Origin: JAKZVK01 sp965261065 | GTDB taxonomy: Bacteria > Acidobacteriota > Terriglobia > Bryobacterales > UBA6623 | Assembly (NCBI GenBank): GCA_965261065.1 | Contig: OZ253444.1 | Span: 7,688,001 to 7,752,000 of the forward strand | Length of the DNA: 64,000 nt | Reading direction: 5' to 3' | Part shown: in pieces, positions 44,076 to 52,700 of the stretch | Position numbering within the stretch: the first letter of the stretch is position 1 | How the letters are laid out: every line of letters starts with the position of its first letter | Made by a program: the position numbers and the translations under genes | Notes under the pieces: generated by a model | The model's database searches: none | What the model saw: only the letters and a program-made list of their open reading frames with translations | What the model was told of the DNA's origin: nothing

Positions 44076-45309
44076 CCTAGTATATAGTTTCACTAAAACA
44101 TACCCACTCTAGGTGACCTCAAGAGACTCGAGCTTCCTCCAGCGGTGAACGACTGGAGCGGCGTTGATCTCCGCGATTCCTTTCAGGATTCGTTCCAGAA
44201 GCTCCGCCCAGGACTCGACTCGTATTCGCTTTAAGAATGTGCGCGCCATCTTGCCAAACAGCGTCTCGACTATGTTGAGCCAGGACCAGTGGGTGGGCGT
44301 ATGCACATATTTGAAGCGGTTCGGACGCGTCGCCAAGTAGGCTTTCGTCTCCTTCGATATGTGCGAGGAATGATTGTCCAAGATCAATCGGATCGTGCAC
44401 TCGTCCGGGTAAAATTGGTCCAGATCCTGGAGCAGCAAGATGAATTCCCGACTGCGGTGACGCCGCTCCACCCGCGCCGTCACCCGACCGCTATGCAAGT
44501 CCAGCGCCGCCAGAATCGAGCAAGTTCCTAGACGTTTGTACTCGTAATCGCGAGCCACGCTGGGATGCCGCCCAGGCTTCGGCGGCAGGTCCGGCGCGAC
44601 GTTGGCGATCGCTTGCACGCCGGGCTTCTCGTCTACCGAAACCGTGATCACCTCCGGCGAGAGGCCGTCGCGAGGGCTTTCATTCTGCCAAGCCACTTCG
44701 CGGTAGACCAGCAACACCTGCCGCATCTTGGACTCAAAATCGGGATCGCGACGCTCCAGGTAGTACTTCACCTTCTCTGGATGCAGAGGTTGCTCGGCCA
44801 GGATCCGGTGGACGGTCGCCTTAGCCGCTTGGTCCAACGCCGGATAGCCTGCTTCCACGGCATGCCGGCGCACGTGTAGAGCCAGCGCACTGCGGGTCCA
44901 GAGTTCGGCGGCGTAACCGAGTTGCTTGGGTTTGCTACAGGCCAAATGCACCACCCAGGCCTTGGCATCGGCGGTGATGAGGGGCTGCTGGGGACGATGA
45001 TAGGCATCCTTGAGCGCTGCTTCCACGCCCATGGCGAGGGCTCGATCGATCCATTTGCCGACGCTTTTGCGGGTCATCTTCACGGTTCGCATAATCTCGG
45101 CAATGGTCTCGCCGGAATGATAACGCCACAGAATCTCAGCCCTCTGCACCTCCCGAACCGGAGCCGTCCGCGAACCACGCAGCCGCTCCAGATGCTGCAC
45201 CTCTGCGGGGCTGAGTTGCAGCTTGAGACGCTTCTACTTTCCTGCCATGCCTTCAGCCTAGCAGGAACCGTTGCTGTATGAGTATGTTTTATTGAAACGC
45301 TATACTAGG
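44076..45309 (-). mobile_element. IS630-family insertion sequence
   Basis: Inverted ends CCTAGTATATAGTTTCAC (left) and CCTAGTATAGCGTTTCAA (right, other strand), both followed by TAAAACATAC. The outer limit is uncertain by a few bases because the TA target site merges with the CTAGTATA word. AT-rich ends contrast with the GC-rich surroundings. Confidence 0.85.
44109..45248 (-). pseudogene. IS630-family transposase with stop at codon 5
   Basis: The natural ATG (45248) reads MAGK, then TAG (45236-45234), then KRLKLQLSPAEVQHLERLRG in frame. A GTG at 45200 could restart translation and give 363 aa with the whole catalytic part: helix-turn-helix (VREVQRAEILWRYHSGETIA), SVDEKPGVQA (first Asp), LILDNHSSHIS (second) and HTPTHWSWLNIVETLF (Glu). 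So it may still function at low level; I list it as damaged. Confidence 0.8.
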
Positions 45310-45492
45310 GTTACGCTTGGCGACTTCACCCTGGCTAAACATCCGACGCCGCTTCGCGGCTGGGACTTCGTTGCGCGTCGACCGTTCGCGCCGGCCAAGG
45401 AGCGGGAATTGGCCGTCGTAACCAGTGTGCGGGCGCAGCGGTCCGCCCCTACGAGTTCGGTCGCTAGTTCTGTGAGGATTGTACTGCACGGC

Positions 45493-45516
45493 GGGGTGTG
45501 GTGGGGAGGGGTGGGG
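45493..45516 (+). other. G-quadruplex-forming motif
   Basis: Four runs of GGGG (45493, 45503, 45508, 45513) with loops TGTGGT, A and T. Seven bases from the left end of the second ISKra4 element. Confidence 0.6.
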
Positions 45517-45546
45517 TTAGGTGGGTGTGCGACAAATTTGTGAGGC

Positions 45547-46836
45547 TCAGGCCGCGCGAGCGCGATTCTCCCAGTAGTCGTCGAAGCGGTTGCTGAGCCG
45601 TGCGCAACGCAAAGCCGTGATAGCGTTCGCGCCGCGCACGCTCCAGAACATGCCCGAGCGCTTCAACCGACTCGCAATGACGGTGCGGCAACCCGCCTCG
45701 ATCACGCCTGAGCCCACAAACAAGCCCTGCCGGCGAAACTCGCCGTAACGCATGCGCTCCGCATGGCGCTGGAAGTAGTCCGCCTCCAGCGCCAGCGGAT
45801 GCGCCAACTCCGGGTCGTCGGTTTCGATCTCGCGCAGCGCAGTGACGAGTTGCTCGATGCGCCCCGCGTCGAGCTTTTTCTGCATGCGCCGCGCCCAACC
45901 GCGGAGGCGCTTTTGTTGTTGGGGAAACAGCTTCGACGCCAGCTCCCACAGATGTTCGCGAGCGTGATACAAGTCGACGATCTCGATCGCGCCGGGAAAG
46001 TATTCGTGCGAAAGATTCCAGATCCAGCCCGCATCGTCGCCAAGCACGACCTTCTTGCGCGCCCGACTCCAACCCCGTCGCCAAGCCTCGCTGTAAATGC
46101 GGCGTCCGAAGGCGGCGTCGTCCTCGATCGCGCCGGTGTAGCTGGTCGAGTCTTCGTCGCGCACGGGACGGCCTTGTTCGTCGCAGCTTGTTTGCGTGAA
46201 CACACAGCCGAGCTTGACCTCGCGCGTGCCGGCCGGGCCGCCGTCCTTACCCTTGCGGCCGGCCGTCTCGGCGGCGGTGACCGGTACGCCCGTGCCGTCC
46301 ATCTCGATGTAGAGAATCGGAGTTTCAGGTCCTGACATCGCAGGAAGCTCCAGCGGTACGGCGCGCGCGATCGCGGCTTGTTCTTCGCTGGCGACATCTT
46401 CGCCGATCGCCTCGGCTTCGCGCTCGACAGCCTTGGCGGTCAGCCGCACTCCGGCCAACTCGTCGAGCAACGCGCGACCGCGATCGAACGACGTCTCGGA
46501 GCCGACCAGCGCCGTCATGCGGCGCACGCCTGGCGAATACTGCGTCGCTTTGACGGCCAGCTCTTGGTCGTGCGGCGCGAAGCCTTTGCCGCAGCGGCTG
46601 CAGTGATAGTACGGCCGTTCGACGACGACCTCGCCCAGCATCGTGACGAGCTTCTTCGGCCGCCGACCGGCGTAGCGCGCTGGCGAGCCGCAGGCGCAGG
46701 GCTGCTGCGATTCGCCGGCCGCGTCTTCGTTCAACAGCGTCTCGAGCAAGACAGCGCCGGCTTGATGCAGCGCGTCGCGCGTCGCCTGTTCGACGGCTTC
46801 GAGGTCGAGCGACCCGCGCTTGCGCCTCTCACACAA
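45547..46836 (-). CDS. ISKra4-family transposase 2
   Basis: 429 aa from the chosen start; coding continues upstream into the A-tract (TAEAIQQEVAVEVGRLLRVV). Zinc motifs CACGSPARYAGRR and ERPYYHCSRCGKGF, DDE core with YIEMDGTGVPV, VLGDDAGWIWN, and GSGVIEAGCRTVI. Intact. Homologous along its length to 27300-28607. Confidence 0.92.
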   Translation of the reverse strand: MCERRKRGSLDLEAVEQATRDALHQAGAVLLETLLNEDAAGESQQPCACGSPARYAGRRPKKLVTMLGEVVVERPYYHCSRCGKGFAPHDQELAVKATQYSPGVRRMTALVGSETSFDRGRALLDELAGVRLTAKAVEREAEAIGEDVASEEQAAIARAVPLELPAMSGPETPILYIEMDGTGVPVTAAETAGRKGKDGGPAGTREVKLGCVFTQTSCDEQGRPVRDEDSTSYTGAIEDDAAFGRRIYSEAWRRGWSRARKKVVLGDDAGWIWNLSHEYFPGAIEIVDLYHAREHLWELASKLFPQQQKRLRGWARRMQKKLDAGRIEQLVTALREIETDDPELAHPLALEADYFQRHAERMRYGEFRRQGLFVGSGVIEAGCRTVIASRLKRSGMFWSVRGANAITALRCARLSNRFDDYWENRARAA

Positions 46837-47260
46837 GACGACCCGTAGCAGCCTCCCTACTTCTACGGCGACTTCTTGCTGGATCGCCTCGGCCGTTTTT
46901 TTCCTGCGGACTCAGCTCGGCGTCCTCGGCGACGGGGCGCAAGCGGCAGATCTGTTCGTTGACTTCGAGCAGTTGTCGGCTCAGCTCCCGGAAGCGGTGA
47001 AAAGCCTCAACTTCGCGTTGCGCTTTGCGCCGCTGGGCGGGCGAGGAAAAGGTCTCACTCACGGTCTTGCCGTTGACCTTCCTGGTCAGGCGGTAGTTCG
47101 GGCCATGAGCGGGCTGGCCGGGCTGATGGCAGCGGCAGGACGGTTTGCCGCAGCGGCCGCTGACAGCGCTGATGGATCCGCTGCGGAAGTCTCCTAGATC
47201 GAGAATCCGAGCGAGGATGGCCTTTCGTTGACGTTCGAGCGCGACGAGAGATTCGGGCAT
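46829..47260 (-). CDS. DUF6788 protein of ISKra4 element 2
   Basis: 143 aa. GDFRSGSISAVSGRCGKPSC, CHQPGQPAHGPNYRLTRKV and a helical tail as in 26878-27306. Here the tract before the frame change has seven A, so a +1 (or -2) change is needed to enter the transposase frame, unlike the -1 needed in element 1. An AAAGGAGG ribosome site lies upstream. Confidence 0.85.
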   Translation of the reverse strand: MPESLVALERQRKAILARILDLGDFRSGSISAVSGRCGKPSCRCHQPGQPAHGPNYRLTRKVNGKTVSETFSSPAQRRKAQREVEAFHRFRELSRQLLEVNEQICRLRPVAEDAELSPQEKNGRGDPARSRRRSREAATGRLV

Positions 47261-47405
47261 AGTACGCCTCCTTTCCTAACATATCACTACGTAAGGATTC
47301 GCACGCAAAAAAGGGGACCCCGCAAATCATCACTTTCTTGTCGCGCACCCGCCAGGATCGTCAAGGCCTACAACACCGAGTAGGTGTGGTAGAATCTTCT
47401 CGGGG

Positions 47406-47477
47406 TGGACCTGACGCGAATCGAACGCGCATCTTCCAGTTTACAGCCGGGTGCTCTTCCAGTTGAGCTACAGGCCC
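47406..47477 (-). tRNA. tRNA-like gene with GTA anticodon, short variable loop
   Basis: Minus-strand 72-mer folds as a cloverleaf: acceptor GGGCCTG / CAGGTCC (one G-T), T8-A9, D arm GCTC-AACTGGAA-GAGC, anticodon arm CCCGG-CTGTAAA-CTGGA (one C-A and one G-T), variable AGAT, T arm GCGCG-TTCGATT-CGCGT, discriminator A. Anticodon GTA would read Tyr codons, but bacterial tRNA-Tyr has a long variable arm, absent here. It may be a non-standard or decaying tRNA. CCA is not encoded (CCC follows). Confidence 0.7.
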
Positions 47478-47565
47478 ACCCCAATCACCCTACCACATCA
47501 GCTACGAACATTGCAATCAGTGGCTTCGGGCGTCAGGATGAGTTCGCAATAGTTGCGGAAACGGC

Positions 47566-47604
47566 TTGACATCCTGCTATCTGTACGTCTACAATGTCTT
47601 GTAG
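47566..47604 (+). promoter_or_regulatory. Promoter with embedded operator, leaderless start
   Basis: Perfect -35 TTGACA (47566-47571), 18-base spacer, -10 TACAAT (47590-47595). The inverted repeat CTACAA-TGTC-TTGTAG (47589-47604) covers the -10 box and runs up to the ATG at 47605. Expected transcription start is within two or three bases of that ATG, and no ribosome site can fit, so the mRNA is probably leaderless. A protein bound at the repeat would block the promoter. Confidence 0.75.
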
Positions 47605-47949
47605 ATGAATCCGCTAGAGCAAGTCATCGAGCTTTCCAAAGAGATTGATCGGCGCAGGGCTGAGCTGTCTGCTATGGAACGGCAGCTCGGCAACTTGATT
47701 AGGCCTGAAGACCGTTCTCCCGCGGCCGCACAAAACGGCAGCAGGCAGCCGCGAGTTGGTTCAGCGGAAGCAAACATCCTGCTGATTCTGAAAGCTGATG
47801 TTTCCCGCGCCTTCAGCGCGAATGATTTGATCGAGAAGATCGGCGGCACTCCGTCAACTGTGAAGAGCGCCGCCAGTCGTCTTGTTACTGCTGGCAAGAT
47901 TGAGCATGTTCGCGGGCCCAACGGAGGGTATCGCGCACTGAAAGAGTAA
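47605..47949 (+). CDS. Small winged-helix-type DNA-binding protein
   Basis: 114 aa. N-terminal coiled helix (LEQVIELSKEIDRRRAELSA MERQL, 4-28 in two blocks), linker, and a C-terminal winged helix (ANILLILKADVSRAFSANDL, IEKIGGTPSTVKSAASRLV, GKIEHVRGPNGGYRAL). No named family recognised. The promoter overlaps an inverted repeat, so it probably represses itself (inference). A strong hairpin follows. Neighbours are a tRNA-like gene and a decayed IS1, so it may be a cargo or relic of a mobile island. Confidence 0.75.
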   Translation: MNPLEQVIELSKEIDRRRAELSAMERQLGNLIRPEDRSPAAAQNGSRQPRVGSAEANILLILKADVSRAFSANDLIEKIGGTPSTVKSAASRLVTAGKIEHVRGPNGGYRALKE

Positions 47950-47957
47950 ACACGAAC

Positions 47958-47990
47958 GCCCCGACAGGTGGTTGTAACACCTGCCGGGGC
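47958..47990 (+). terminator. Strong hairpin after the wHTH gene
   Basis: GCCCCG-A-CAGGTG / CACCTG-C-CGGGGC with loop GTTGTAA. No T-run follows, so it may be an mRNA-stabilising hairpin or a weak terminator. Confidence 0.6.
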
Positions 47991-48081
47991 AAACACATCC
48001 CTAAGGCCAAGCGGGGCCAAAAGGACGGTCGTCAGACGCCTTCCATTTTGACTCATTTGGCCGGAAAGGTCAAGAGTCAAG

Positions 48082-49028
48082 ATGGTGTGTCATAACTGTG
48101 CGGCCGGTTGCCACCGGCACGGTCGCAACCGCAACGGGAGCAGCCGATACCGTTGTCCCACTTGTCGCCGCACCTTCAGCGAAGCTCGCAAGGTCGTCGG
48201 CAACGGATACCTACCATGGCCGAAGGTCCGGATGGTGATCCATTTGCTCGTCGAGGGCAACTCGCTTCGCTCGATCGAGCGGCTCACGAACGTGAGCAAG
48301 CAAACCATCATCAATCTGCTTCGGCAGGTTGGCTCAGCCTGCAAGGATTTCAGCCGCCGGCGCATACGGAATGTGAAGGTCGTGGATCTGCAATTGGACG
48401 AATGCTGGACCTTCGTCAAGAAGAAGCAACGTCGCCTGAAACCAAAGGACGATTGGCAAGTGCTCGGAGATCAGTACGTCTACATCGCCTTGGAACGCCA
48501 CTCTAAGCTGGTGGTCGCTTGGTTGCTGGGTCGTCGCAACGAAGCCAGCACCGCAGATTTCGTCACATTGATCCGAGACAGCACAGCTTCAGAGAGGTTC
48601 CAAGTCAGCTCCGATGCCTACCAACCTTACGAAGGAGCAATCAAAACAGGACTTCACGATCGGGCTGACTTCAGCCAGATCATCAAGCCGTTTCGCCGAG
48701 TCCCGCAAGGGCCTGCTGAGCCGATTCAAGGACCACTGGCTCGACTGTCATCAAGTCTGTCATGGGAGATCCTGTCGAGGATCGGGTTTGCACCGCGCAT
48801 GTTGAAAGGTTCAACGGGAGCCTGCGCCAGTGGTGCAAGCGGTTGACGCGATCGACCTACGCTTTCTCGAAGAAGTGGGAGATGCTCGAGGCGGCCTTGG
48901 CGCTGCACTTCGCGTACTGCAACTTTTGCCGCATCCACGGGAGCCTGCGGGTCACGCCGGCGATGGAGGCGGGGGTGACTGATCACCTGTGGAGTCTGGA
49001 TGAGCTTTTAGAGGAGGCTGTGGGATGA
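48082..49028 (+). pseudogene. Frameshifted IS1-family transposase
   Basis: First part (48082 to about 48700): zinc finger MVCHNCAAGCHRHGR / YRCPTCRRTFSEAR, HTH (LLVEGNSLRSIERLTNVSKQ), first Asp in LDECWTFV, then SDAYQPYEGAI. The reading frame then changes; from about 48738 another frame reads IKSVMGDPVEDRVCTAHVERFNGSLRQ ... NFCRIHGSLRVTPAMEAGVT, the normal C-terminal half with the Glu. In the junction that frame also has a TGA. At least one indel has therefore broken the gene. Element ends were not identified. Confidence 0.8.
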
Positions 49029-49117
49029 TGTGGCTGTGGTGGCCGCCGATCCTGCCGAGACCGCCACCAATGATCCACGCAGATTCACCCCACTACCCCC
49101 TGTTGACGAATCTCGAT

Positions 49118-50347
49118 CTACCGCACCGCCGTCACCTGCAACTGCACGAGCCCCCGCTGGATCACCTCGGTCGTCGTGCGCACCGGCGGGTTTTCGGGGA
49201 AGAACCTCTTGAACAGCTCGTTCATCTCACCCATCTGCGCATCGATATCTTGCAGGTACACATGCGCGTCGACGACGTTCTTCAGATCCATGCCCGCCAA
49301 GGCCAGGATGTCTTTGATGCTGTCGATCGAGCTGGTCATCTGCTCTTCAAGCGTTTCCCCCGCGCCGGACTTGCCCGAGGTCCACAGCGTGTGCCCCGCC
49401 AGCACGCCCCCGTTCGACGAAGTGGGGCTCACCTTGCGATGACCGGGAACCACGCGTCCTTTGTTAGCCGAGTCGCGCGTGGCCACGAACGTAATCTCGG
49501 TCGAGATCGTTCCGGGCAGGTCCGACAAGCAGAAGCTGGCGCGGCTGGGCGCCGTGCCGATCGCGAACGAGTTCTTATAGACCGAGTTGAGCTTGCCATA
49601 GGTCGACCCCTGGGTACCGTCGGGATCGAGGTAATAGACGTTCACGAACACCGCATCCTCGTGCGTAAGCCCGGCGGCCCCCAGAATCGCGCCGATGGTC
49701 TTCAATGTCTGGTCGGTCTGCCCCTCGATGGTGGGAGGGATCTCGTTGGTCTGCGGGTTCCGTCCGCCGCTGCCCGAGACGTAGAGCATGTCGCCCGCCC
49801 ACACCCCCGGACGATACGGGCCCATCGCCGCCGGGATCGAGCCCTCGGGCGGAATGACGAGCGAGATCTTCGACTTGTCGGCGTAGGCGATGCAGCTCAC
49901 TTCGAGGTTCGCGCCGCCCGGCAGCCCGGGGAACTCGAGCGTCGTTCGCGCCGGGAAGTGGTCGGGACCGTAGTAGGTGGCGTAGATTCCGTTCATCTCC
50001 TTGTAGTTGTCCATGTCGGCGAGCTGCACGTGGCAGGTGACGACGTTCGAGTAGTCCATGCCGGCCGCGCGTAGGACGTGGCCCATGTTGTCCATCGCCA
50101 TCTTGGTCTGCGCCGCGATGCCGTCGGGCTGCTCCCCGGTCTGCGGGTCTTTGTCGATCTGTCCGGCGATGTAGAGCGTCTCGCCGACCAGCACGCCGGG
50201 ACTGTAGGCCTTGCCCGGCTTGAACTCGTCGGGGTAGATGAACTGGCGCTCGACCTGGAAATGGCCGTCGGCGAAGAGCCCCGCGGCGCTTAACAAGAAC
50301 GTCAACACGAGGCAAGCGGTCAAGCTGAGAAAGCGTTTCATTTTCAC
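49118..50347 (-). CDS. Exported protein with three RidA-like domains
   Basis: 409 aa from GTG with AAGGAGT seven bases upstream. Signal peptide to about LFADG (27). Three RidA/YjgF folds in series: about 30-155 (YSPGVLVGETLYIAGQIDKD ... PARTTLEFPGLP), 165-295 (YRPGVWAGDMLYVSGSGGRN ... SRASFCLSDLPG) and 300-405 (GVLAGHTLWTSGKSGAG ... PVRTTTEV). Single RidA proteins deaminate reactive enamines/imines in the cytoplasm as trimers; this chain could form a trimer within one polypeptide, outside the cytoplasm. The Arg of the active site is present in domains 1 and 3 (ART, VRT). Tandem paralogue at 50415. Confidence 0.9.
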   Translation of the reverse strand: MKMKRFLSLTACLVLTFLLSAAGLFADGHFQVERQFIYPDEFKPGKAYSPGVLVGETLYIAGQIDKDPQTGEQPDGIAAQTKMAMDNMGHVLRAAGMDYSNVVTCHVQLADMDNYKEMNGIYATYYGPDHFPARTTLEFPGLPGGANLEVSCIAYADKSKISLVIPPEGSIPAAMGPYRPGVWAGDMLYVSGSGGRNPQTNEIPPTIEGQTDQTLKTIGAILGAAGLTHEDAVFVNVYYLDPDGTQGSTYGKLNSVYKNSFAIGTAPSRASFCLSDLPGTISTEITFVATRDSANKGRVVPGHRKVSPTSSNGGVLAGHTLWTSGKSGAGETLEEQMTSSIDSIKDILALAGMDLKNVVDAHVYLQDIDAQMGEMNELFKRFFPENPPVRTTTEVIQRGLVQLQVTAVR

Positions 50348-50414
50348 GGATGGACTCCTTGTTGCGTTCCCGGCATTTCATCCCGGGGCGATTGTGATCA
50401 CCGCGCAGCTACCA

Positions 50415-51659
50415 TCAACGGACCGCGATCAGCGCCAACTCCTCGAGCACCTTCCCGCGCGGACCGCCCTCGATCACTTGCAACGTCGTGCGCACCGGCG
50501 GGTTATGGGGGAAGTACTCGCGATAGATCTCGGTCATCTTCGGCATGTCGTCGAGGTTCTTCAAGTAGACGTTGGTGCTGACGACGTTCTCCAAACTCAT
50601 GCCGGCGAGCGCGAGCAGGCGCCCGTGGGATTCGACCGACTCGCGAAACTGCGACTCGATGTCGTCGCCGGCGCCCGGCGCGGATTTCCCCGAGAGATAG
50701 AGTGTGTCGCCATCGAGCATCCCCGGCACCGCCGTGTGCGACGCCCGGCGGCCGTGGTGAACCACACGGCCTTTGGTCTTGATGTTGCGCGTAGCGATGA
50801 AGGTGATTTCCGTGCTGATCGTCCCCGGCAGACGCGAGAGGCAGAAGCTCGCCCGCGCCGTGGGCTGGCCCAGCGGGAAATAGTTGCGGTACACCGAATT
50901 CAGCTTGCCGTAGTTCTCCGGACCCAAGTAGTAGGGGTTGACCATCACCGCATTCTGGAACTCCAGGCCCGCGGCCTTGAGGATCTCGCCGACGGTGTCG
51001 AGGGTCTGCTTGGTCTGCCCTTCGACGGTCGGGTCGAGTTCGTTCGTCTTGGGATTGCGTCCCCCCTGGCCGGAGAGGTAGAGCGTGTCACCGGCCCACA
51101 CGGCGGGCGAGTAGGGACCCATCGCCGGGGGCGTCGCGCCCTCGGGCGGCGTGACGACCTCGATGCGCGACTTGTCGCCGAAGGCGATACAGGTGATCTC
51201 GAGCCGCGAGTCGGCCGGCAGCCCCGGGAACTCGAGCGTCGTGCGCGCCGGGTAGCGGCCCTCTTTGTAGTAGCTGCCGTAGACGCCGTTCATGCCGGCA
51301 TAGTCGTCCATGTCGGCGAGCTGGCAGTGGCAGGTGACGACGTTGTCGTAATCCATGCCGGCGGCGCGCAGCACGTGGCCCATGTTCTTCATCGCCATGT
51401 GCGTCTGGTCTTCGATCGTTTCGGGCTGCTCGCGCGTCTGCGGATCCAGGCTCACCTGGCCGGCGATGTAGAGCGTGTCGCCGACGAGCACACCGGGGCT
51501 GTAGGGCTTGCCCGGCGGAAATTCAGACGGGTAGATGAACTGCCGCTCGACCTTGAACGTAGGCGCGGCCTCGGAAGGCGCCTCGGGCTGCGGCCCACAG
51601 CCCGCGAACAGCAGGGCCAACGAAAGCAAGATAGCGGCGGCAACGAAGGGTATTCTCAC
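50415..51659 (-). CDS. Lipoprotein paralogue with three RidA-like domains
   Basis: 414 aa from the GTG at 51659 (AGGAGT seven bases upstream), chosen over longer in-frame ATGs. Lipobox in LSLALLFAGC: a membrane-anchored protein. Three RidA-like folds as in the next gene, with YSPGVLVGDTLYIAGQVSLD, YSPAVWAGDTLYLSGQGGRN and MLDGDTLYLSGKSAPG. The two proteins align along their length, so this is a tandem duplication, one product soluble/periplasmic and one anchored. Same strand, 67 bases apart; probably one transcript. Confidence 0.9.
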   Translation of the reverse strand: MRIPFVAAAILLSLALLFAGCGPQPEAPSEAAPTFKVERQFIYPSEFPPGKPYSPGVLVGDTLYIAGQVSLDPQTREQPETIEDQTHMAMKNMGHVLRAAGMDYDNVVTCHCQLADMDDYAGMNGVYGSYYKEGRYPARTTLEFPGLPADSRLEITCIAFGDKSRIEVVTPPEGATPPAMGPYSPAVWAGDTLYLSGQGGRNPKTNELDPTVEGQTKQTLDTVGEILKAAGLEFQNAVMVNPYYLGPENYGKLNSVYRNYFPLGQPTARASFCLSRLPGTISTEITFIATRNIKTKGRVVHHGRRASHTAVPGMLDGDTLYLSGKSAPGAGDDIESQFRESVESHGRLLALAGMSLENVVSTNVYLKNLDDMPKMTEIYREYFPHNPPVRTTLQVIEGGPRGKVLEELALIAVR

Positions 51660-51775
51660 GGCGGGCACTCCTGACAAGCGGTTTTCGGGCATTAGGTTAC
51701 CAGATCGGGTCAGCCTCTCACTTGGCCGAGGACGCCAGCTTACTGTTCCTAAGCTTGACCGAGCAGAGAGCGATG

Positions 51776-52543
51776 CTACTCGGAGCCACCACCGCGAGCC
51801 AGTCGGCGGCTGAGACAGGCGGGACAAACGCAGTCAGTGTTTGCCGCCACCTTGTACGCCAAGCCGTGGATGACGCCCTCGGCAGAATCGAATCGGGGCG
51901 CAATGATGTCGAAGTATTGGGTGTCAGATGCGTTGTACCGACGGAACACGGCGTACGAGATGTGATCAGCCAATTGGGTTAGGCGAGACGCCTTCGAGTC
52001 AACAAAGAACGGAATGTCTACGAGATTGCGTATCGTTCCCCACTGGGTGCCCAGCCTTCGAAACTCGCGTGCAAGCCGCTGGAGGGAGGTTTCATGTGTC
52101 GTCTTATCGAGAATCAAGAGCCCGCGCTGGCGCTCCCCTTGCCCATGTAGCCGCGATAGGTATCTGTCGAATCTGCTGCACAGATCCTCAAATGCTGACT
52201 CGACGGGGTCTTCTCCCTCTTGAAACGACGGCTTGTGTACCGCGCAAGCAAACGCCCGCGCGGTGTCGTAACTCTTGGGCAGGATTCGGAGCACAGCTTT
52301 GATGACGCCCTGCGCCTCTTCACGGCTCATGCCTTTCCAGGGCGGTGTCCGGCGTGAGAAAACGTCGGATGCATGGAACTCGACGTTCGACGGATTGGCA
52401 GCGTCGATGCTCTCGGCAAGGCTATCGAGCTGTTGCGTAAACCAGTGCGCCTGCGCTTCAGACACCGACAGACCGCCAAGGACGAAGTAGTCCTCGGTCT
52501 TGTTCCCGGCAGACCCCGAGTCGTCGAGGTAAAGAAGGTGCAT
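51776..52543 (-). CDS. DUF3800-domain protein
   Basis: 255 aa from MHLLYLDDSGSAGN, the usual start of this family; an ATG 36 bases upstream adds a Phe-rich leader. DUF3800 has a predicted RNase-H-like fold: YLDDSGS (first acidic pair), VEFHASDVF, LLILDKT, and the late HISYAVFRRYNA. C-terminal CPACLSRRLARG carries a Cys pair. Members are scattered in accessory regions and some are linked to defence; role here unknown. Confidence 0.85.
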   Translation of the reverse strand: MHLLYLDDSGSAGNKTEDYFVLGGLSVSEAQAHWFTQQLDSLAESIDAANPSNVEFHASDVFSRRTPPWKGMSREEAQGVIKAVLRILPKSYDTARAFACAVHKPSFQEGEDPVESAFEDLCSRFDRYLSRLHGQGERQRGLLILDKTTHETSLQRLAREFRRLGTQWGTIRNLVDIPFFVDSKASRLTQLADHISYAVFRRYNASDTQYFDIIAPRFDSAEGVIHGLAYKVAANTDCVCPACLSRRLARGGGSE

Positions 52544-52700
52544 AAAAAAGAAAAAGCAGCCGGGTGAACTCTCGTTCAACGGACCGCGTTTGCAGCCCTC
52601 CCAACCGCTACGTTAATTGTATCATGGCCGCCTAGCCCCAATCGAGCTCTAGCCAAGCGGACCAAGCAACAGGAACGCCCGCCGGTCGCCCCGGCAACCC

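Larger units (their letters stand above)
45523..47350 (-). mobile_element. ISKra4-family insertion sequence 2 (about 1828 bp)
   Basis: Ends GGGTGTGCGACAAATTTGTG (left) and, on the other strand at right, GGGTGCGCGACAAGAAAGTG. Same ends type as element 1, but the genes are clearly diverged. No exact flanking duplication seen, so either it has decayed or flanks have rearranged. Confidence 0.85.

Noticed and set aside
47402..47482. Longer acceptor stem GGGGT/ACCCC for the tRNA-like gene
   Set aside because: Standard spacing to the D arm (TA at positions 8-9) puts the acceptor at GGGCCTG/CAGGTCC; the outer complement is outside the tRNA.
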